NCBI GenBank assembly: GCA_903841915.1
Contig: CAIMKO010000012.1
Location: 1 to 16,403, forward strand
Source: an uncultured Chitinophagaceae bacterium
GTDB taxonomy: Bacteria > Bacteroidota > Bacteroidia > Chitinophagales > Chitinophagaceae
Direction: 5' to 3'
DNA: 16,403 nucleotides
Shown: positions 15,578 through 16,403 of the stretch, one piece after another
Numbering within the stretch: position 1 is the stretch's first letter
Layout: each line of letters opens with the position of its first letter
Notes under the pieces: generated by a model
What the model was told of the DNA's origin: nothing
What the model saw: the letters and a program-made list of their open reading frames with translations, nothing else
Database searches by the model: none
Made by a program: the position numbers and the translations under genes

Positions 15578-15813
15578 TTGATTGTTTTAAATTGATTTGT
15601 CAGGGATGAATTCCCCGACTGATTACGGAATAGTGTATAATATTTATCTAAGGTAAATCTTCTTTTGGTAAGATATTTTTATGGGCTGTTTTTTAGCCGG
15701 ATTTAACTAAATCTGCCGCCAAATAACAACCCTGTTTTGTAAGAAAGACAGGCATCTTTTCTGCCGCCCTGTCTTCCTTTTATTACAGTATAATTGGGAA
15801 GATCAGCAAGCAT
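15578..15813. promoter_or_regulatory. Intergenic region between the efflux gene and the lipoprotein gene
   Basis: This 236-bp gap must hold the lipoprotein operon promoter, but no TAnnTTTG box stands out. It contains a small dyad 33-37 bp upstream of nothing obvious: TCAGGG/CCCCGA at 15600-15618 (one wobble) in the leader; GGCT/AGCC around six Ts at 15684-15698; and GATTTA/TAAATC at 15700-15713. The 9-base word TCTGCCGCC occurs twice (15712-15720 and 15760-15768). No coding sequence is evident. Confidence 0.4.
15745..15775 (-). terminator. Probable terminator after the outer-membrane efflux gene
   Basis: AAGACAGGC (15745-15753) pairs with GCCCTGTCTT (15766-15775) with one bulged base, around a 12-base loop. 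It lies about 40 bp beyond the efflux stop on the minus strand. The following T-run there (TTTCTT) is short, so the call is moderate. Confidence 0.55.
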
Positions 15814-16403
15814 TTAATTCCAGCCGCCACCCAGTGCTTTGTACAGACTCACAATGGCATTCAATCGTTGTTGCAGTAACAATGATTCCTGTAATTCTGC
15901 ATCGAATAAACTGTTTTCCTGTGTTAATACTTCCAGATAAGAAGTATACCCATAATTATATCGGGCAGTGGAAAGTTCTAAAGCTTTTCTTCCTGCATCG
16001 GCCTGAATTCTTCTTTTATCATATTCTTCCGCATAGGTCTTTGAAGCGATCAAGGCATTGCTTACATCAGAAAAAGCATTGATGACTGTTTGCTCATATT
16101 GCAGTTGTGCCTGCGTAGTCCTTACTTTTTCTACTTCTACTCTTTTTTTATTTTGATTGAACTGAAAGATAGGCCCGGTGATAGTACCAAAACCATTTGC
16201 CACAAAACCATCACTGATCAATGTACTTAATTGAGGACTTGCAAATCCCAATAACCCTGTTAATGAAAATGAAGGATACATCGATGCTTGTGCAATGCCG
16301 ATTCTTTCAAACTGCGCCTGCAATGTTTTTTCTGATGCTCTGATATCGGGTCTTCTCTGTAATAATTGTGAAGGCAATCCCGCAGGGATATCCGGTGGTA
16401 ATA
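15814..16403 (-). CDS. TolC/OprM (NodT-type) outer-membrane efflux protein, C-terminal part
   Basis: The gene is open to the right edge, so about 196 C-terminal residues are visible and the start lies outside. The sequence 'LPPDIPAGLPSQLLQRRPDI' opening the visible part is the classic mid-protein signature of OprM/NodT-type factors. It is followed by 'AQASMYPSFSLTG', long amphipathic helices, 'YNYGYTSYLEVLTQENSLFDAE' in two parts (139-146 and 147-160 of the visible chain), and the typical end 'LNAIVSLYKALGGGW'. These proteins form the trimeric outer-membrane channel of RND-type tripartite pumps; the adaptor and pump genes are probably upstream, outside the window. Substrate cannot be told. 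A TTG at 16377 is not a real start, since the family signature runs through it. Confidence 0.92.
   Translation of the reverse strand, partial: LPPDIPAGLPSQLLQRRPDIRASEKTLQAQFERIGIAQASMYPSFSLTGLLGFASPQLSTLISDGFVANGFGTITGPIFQFNQNKKRVEVEKVRTTQAQLQYEQTVINAFSDVSNALIASKTYAEEYDKRRIQADAGRKALELSTARYNYGYTSYLEVLTQENSLFDAELQESLLLQQRLNAIVSLYKALGGGWN

Noticed and set aside
1..16403. CRISPR array, tRNA/rRNA, insertion sequence or prophage
   Set aside because: I saw no regularly spaced direct repeats, no tRNA-like cloverleaf, no transposase or phage protein signature, and no terminal inverted repeats.

Overview
The window is low-GC DNA from a Bacteroidota bacterium, most likely of the Chitinophagaceae or a close relative. 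This rests on several signs: the gene content (YceI, a DinB-like protein, a secreted S8 peptidase, a LytS/LytTR pair, PPK1 with a short Ppx), the weak A-rich ribosome-binding regions, and -7 boxes of the TAnnTTTG type seen before at least two operons. The assignment is from sequence style and family knowledge, not from a database match.

Layout. A truncated yceI-like gene (+) enters from the left and ends at a strong hairpin terminator that it shares with a convergent minus-strand block. That block reads, in transcription order: ALDH7-type aldehyde dehydrogenase, small cupin, secreted subtilisin-like peptidase, DinB-like protein (4609 down to 446). A 254-bp divergent intergenic region with two AT-rich dyads separates the dehydrogenase from a GTP-type PEP carboxykinase (+, 4864-6723), which ends at a perfect 11-bp hairpin. 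From there to the right edge every gene is on the minus strand. They fall into four units: (a) a secreted CBM9-like protein, a LytS-type histidine kinase and a LytTR response regulator (9481-6797), with a 4-bp kinase/regulator overlap; (b) ppk1 followed by a short ppx/gppA with a GTG start and a 20-bp overlap (12550-9589); (c) a lipoprotein followed by a 740-residue secreted protein carrying three W-x9-W modules (15577-12663), ending at a good terminator; (d) the 3' part of an OprM/TolC-type outer-membrane efflux gene that continues beyond the right edge.

How the genes work together. PEP carboxykinase (gluconeogenesis from oxaloacetate) and the ALDH7 enzyme (probably semialdehyde oxidation in lysine breakdown) face each other across a possible shared operator, which would suit growth on amino acids. 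ppk1-ppx is a polyphosphate synthesis/hydrolysis pair. The CBM9-like/LytS/LytTR trio looks like a signalling unit with its own secreted component. The lipoprotein/740-residue pair looks like a cell-envelope unit of unknown role; it and the CBM9-like/kinase trio are the least explained parts of the window. I found no tRNA, rRNA, CRISPR array, insertion sequence or phage gene. No gene-free stretch exceeds 300 bp.
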